Shown: positions 23,622-24,877 of the stretch, piece by piece
Layout of the letters: every line of letters begins with the position of its first letter
Position numbering within the stretch: the stretch's first letter is position 1
Origin: DATKCJ01 sp035513275
GTDB taxonomy: Bacteria > Verrucomicrobiota > Verrucomicrobiia > Opitutales > Opitutaceae
DNA: 24,877 nucleotides
Reading direction: 5' to 3'
Assembly: GCA_035513275.1 (NCBI GenBank)
Contig: DATKCJ010000087.1
Location: 1-24,877 of the forward strand
Position numbers and translations under genes: made by a program
The notes under the pieces: generated by a model
The model's input: only the letters and a program-made list of their open reading frames with translations
What the model was told of the DNA's origin: nothing
Database searches by the model: none

Positions 23622-24344
23622 GTGAAACGAACACTCGCACTCCTCCTCCTCCTTGCCGCCGCGACCACGTCGCGTGCCCAACTTTTGGATTCCCAAGAGT
23701 TTTCTGCCATCGGCGACACAGATGTCGCTGTTCACGGCTACATCGAATTTTGGAAGGTCAATGCGACGACCGGCACGATCAAGCTCTACGTTGAGAACCT
23801 TTCGGTCTATCAACTTCTCGATGCCAGCCTTACCGGCTTCGAAAACGGCATCATCACAGGCTTCGGCTTCGACATCGGTTCCGGGTTCACATGGGACACC
23901 TCGTTCACCGAGATGAATCCGGCACTTGCGATCGCGGGCTGGGCTTTGGGCACCGACGAGATCGATTTCGCGCCCGAACAGCCGTATTTCGGCTCTGGCG
24001 TCTCAATGGACATTGGCGGTGACTCGGTTAATCCTGCGCCGGATAACGGTCTCGCCGGAGGCTACTGGACCGTCTTCTCCTTCGGATTCACGACTGCGGG
24101 CGATATCGACACAACCTTCAATGCGTCCCACTTCTTCAACGATGCAGATGGCGAGGACCTCTTCTTCCGGTTCCAGTCCGTCAGCAGAAACGGATCAGGC
24201 ACTGCGGATAGCGACAAAGTCTACATCACATGGGATGACGGCGGCGGCGGGTTCGATAATCCGGTTCCTGAGCCCTCGACCTACGGCCTGATCGGTGCGA
24301 TGGCGCTGATGGCCATGGCGATTGCGCGGACCAGAAAGCGCTGA
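23622..24344 (+). CDS. Secreted PEP-CTERM sorting-domain protein
   Basis: A 240-residue protein starting at GTG. The Sec signal peptide is MKRT, then a Leu/Ala core, ending S-R-A before QLL (about residue 19). The body is acidic, poor in basic residues, rich in Gly, Asp, Phe and Thr, with no recognised catalytic domain. The C-terminus is a full PEP-CTERM signal: VPEPS at 215-219, a hydrophobic helix to about 235, and the basic end RTRKR. Such proteins are cleaved near the PEP motif by an exosortase and reach the envelope or matrix, and their genes co-occur with EPS loci. Here the gene sits 80 bp behind the EPS operon and ahead of a strong terminator. Its function is otherwise unknown; a structural matrix role is inferred. 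Confidence 0.9.
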   Translation: MKRTLALLLLLAAATTSRAQLLDSQEFSAIGDTDVAVHGYIEFWKVNATTGTIKLYVENLSVYQLLDASLTGFENGIITGFGFDIGSGFTWDTSFTEMNPALAIAGWALGTDEIDFAPEQPYFGSGVSMDIGGDSVNPAPDNGLAGGYWTVFSFGFTTAGDIDTTFNASHFFNDADGEDLFFRFQSVSRNGSGTADSDKVYITWDDGGGGFDNPVPEPSTYGLIGAMALMAMAIARTRKR

Positions 24345-24363
24345 CCGATCTCAAATTTTAATC

Positions 24364-24405
24364 AAGAGGGGCGCGGACACTGTTCCGCGCCCCTTTTCTT
24401 TTTTT
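24364..24405 (+). terminator. Strong rho-independent terminator
   Basis: GGGGCGCGGA (24368-24377) pairs perfectly with TCCGCGCCCC (24384-24393) around a six-base loop. A:T and G:T pairs extend the stem outward, and a T-run (24394-24405, one C) follows. It lies 20 bp after the PEP-CTERM stop and probably ends the whole transcript. Confidence 0.92.
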
Positions 24406-24612
24406 GAGGTTCGCGCGAGGAATCGGCAAAAGTGCGTCTCGTGGATTCACTCCATCGCCTGGTCTGGATTCAACATACCTACCCGGTTCACGCTTCACAG
24501 ACGGCTTCTGAGAGGCAAATGGGTTAAAGTCTCGGAGGCTAGAAACAGGATCGGAAGCGCCGCTAACGAAGGATGGAAACTGGTATCGGTGGGAAGATGA
24601 AGGAAGCCATAA

Positions 24613-24643
24613 TGGAATCCTCAACCGACCCTAGTGGAATCCT
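24613..24643 (+). repeat. Direct repeat TGGAATCCT, 22 bp apart
   Basis: Two exact 9-base copies start at 24613 and 24635, about two helical turns apart, just upstream of the candidate promoter of the last gene. The spacing suits two protein subunits on one DNA face, but no known operator is recognised. Confidence 0.5.
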
Positions 24644-24669
24644 TGATAGCACGTTAAGGCGCACCCTGA

Positions 24670-24698
24670 TTGGTCCTTTGACATCTTTTTGATATCTT
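24670..24698 (+). promoter_or_regulatory. Candidate sigma70-type promoter for the last gene
   Basis: TTGGTC (24670-24675) and TATCTT (24693-24698) are separated by 17 bp, with TG one base before the -10 element (extended -10). Transcription would start near 24705 and leave a leader of about 58 bases. Matches are partial, so this is tentative. Confidence 0.33.
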
Positions 24699-24715
24699 CT
24701 TGGTCGTTGCCCACC

Positions 24716-24739
24716 TGCACAGCCATTTGCACAGCCATT
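24716..24739 (+). repeat. Perfect 12-bp tandem repeat in the leader of the last gene
   Basis: TGCACAGCCATT occurs twice without a gap, ending 23 bases before ATG 24763 and 12 bases before the ribosome site. It could be an operator, a leader-RNA element or simple slippage. Confidence 0.75.
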
Positions 24740-24751
24740 CGACTAAGTTTT

Positions 24752-24756
24752 AGGAG
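24752..24756 (+). promoter_or_regulatory. Ribosome binding site of the last gene
   Basis: AGGAG lies six bases before ATG 24763. It is the clearest Shine-Dalgarno sequence in the window and fixes this start. Confidence 0.75.
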
Positions 24757-24762
24757 ACCAAC

Positions 24763-24877
24763 ATGAAAAGGACTATCATCTCCCTCATCGCGGCGGGATT
24801 GCTCGCTTCAGCCGCGTCAGCTCAGCTCAGTTTCGGCCCGGTTGTATCCGTGTCCGGAAACTCATCAGAAGGCACAG
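24763..24877 (+). CDS. Secreted protein, 3'-truncated by window edge
   Basis: Only the first 38 residues are present. They form a classic Sec signal peptide: MKRT, a hydrophobic core, and cleavage A-S-A before QLSFGPV (about residue 20). The mature start is rich in Ser, Gly and Val. The N-terminus resembles that of the PEP-CTERM protein at 23622 (MKRT start and A-Q-L after the cleavage site), so another exported matrix or PEP-CTERM protein is plausible, but its C-terminus is not in view. It has its own ribosome site and lies beyond the terminator, so it is a separate transcription unit. Confidence 0.75.
   Translation, partial: MKRTIISLIAAGLLASAASAQLSFGPVVSVSGNSSEGT

Larger units (their letters stand above)
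24406..24762 (+). other. Non-coding stretch of about 360 bp
   Basis: I find no convincing gene on either strand. Composition is less GC-rich than the operon. It contains a direct repeat TGGAATCCT (24613-24621, 24635-24643), a possible promoter (24670-24698), a perfect 12-bp tandem repeat (24716-24739) and a good ribosome site (24752-24756) for the next gene. One frame ends in EGWKLVSVGR before a stop at 24601, which faintly recalls DUF4177-type small proteins, but the frame has no usable start. Confidence 0.6.

Noticed and set aside
24358..24624. An 88-codon minus-strand open frame over the terminator
   Set aside because: It would read through a strong plus-strand terminator hairpin, has no ribosome site and no recognisable domain.
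24678..24683. Perfect -35 hexamer TTGACA
   Set aside because: No -10-like hexamer lies 16-18 bp downstream (the bases there read TGGTCG), so it does not form a promoter by itself.
24716..24731. Sigma54-type promoter suggested by TGCAC and TTGCA elements
   Set aside because: At the required GG-to-GC spacing the -24 element reads TGCACA and matches poorly; the resemblance comes from the 12-bp tandem repeat.
1..24877. CRISPR array, tRNA, rRNA, insertion sequence or integrase
   Set aside because: No regularly spaced repeats, cloverleaf sequence, transposase motifs or terminal inverted repeats were seen; the direct repeats present are isolated pairs.

Overview
The window is almost entirely one plus-strand exopolysaccharide (capsule/EPS) biosynthesis and export locus. 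Twenty-one genes run head to tail from the left edge to 23541. Gaps are 103 bp at most, and eight junctions are 4-bp stop/start overlaps of the ATGA, GTGA or TTGA kind. A short secreted-protein region follows. The DNA is GC-rich. A PEP-CTERM sorting signal of the VPEPSTYGLIG type, together with a Gram-negative outer-membrane export system, suggests a Verrucomicrobiota bacterium, perhaps of the Opitutus/Coraliomargarita side. That assignment rests on motif style only and no marker gene is present.

Layout: (A) 1-13988 is a sugar-assembly block. It holds three GT-B (GT4-type) transferases, the first and third being close paralogues; two GT2 enzymes; a large COG5610-type HAD protein; another GT4; a SAM methyltransferase; an uncharacterised GT-A-like protein; a GT4; two more GT2 enzymes; and a Wzy-type membrane polymerase. 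(B) 14092-18085 is the export module: an outer-membrane beta-barrel, a short Wza-like (OPX) protein and a fused Wzz/BY-kinase. (C) 18117-23541 is a second assembly block: three GT4 enzymes, a WcaF-like acetyltransferase, and an O-antigen-ligase-superfamily membrane protein. (D) 23542-24877 holds a secreted PEP-CTERM protein, a strong intrinsic terminator, about 360 bp of non-coding DNA with two kinds of direct repeat, and the start of another secreted-protein gene cut by the window edge.

Inferred joint function: the glycosyltransferases build a repeat unit on a lipid carrier, the methyl- and acetyltransferases decorate it, and one or both Wzy/ligase-fold proteins polymerise or transfer it. 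The BY-kinase controls chain length and the OPX/beta-barrel pair exports the polymer. An initiating phosphoglycosyltransferase, a Wzx flippase and an exosortase are not in this window and presumably lie elsewhere. The most interesting points are the short OPX protein paired with a dedicated beta-barrel, the two polymerase/ligase proteins each ending a transferase block, the PEP-CTERM gene directly behind the second of them, and the large HAD protein inside the transferase run.
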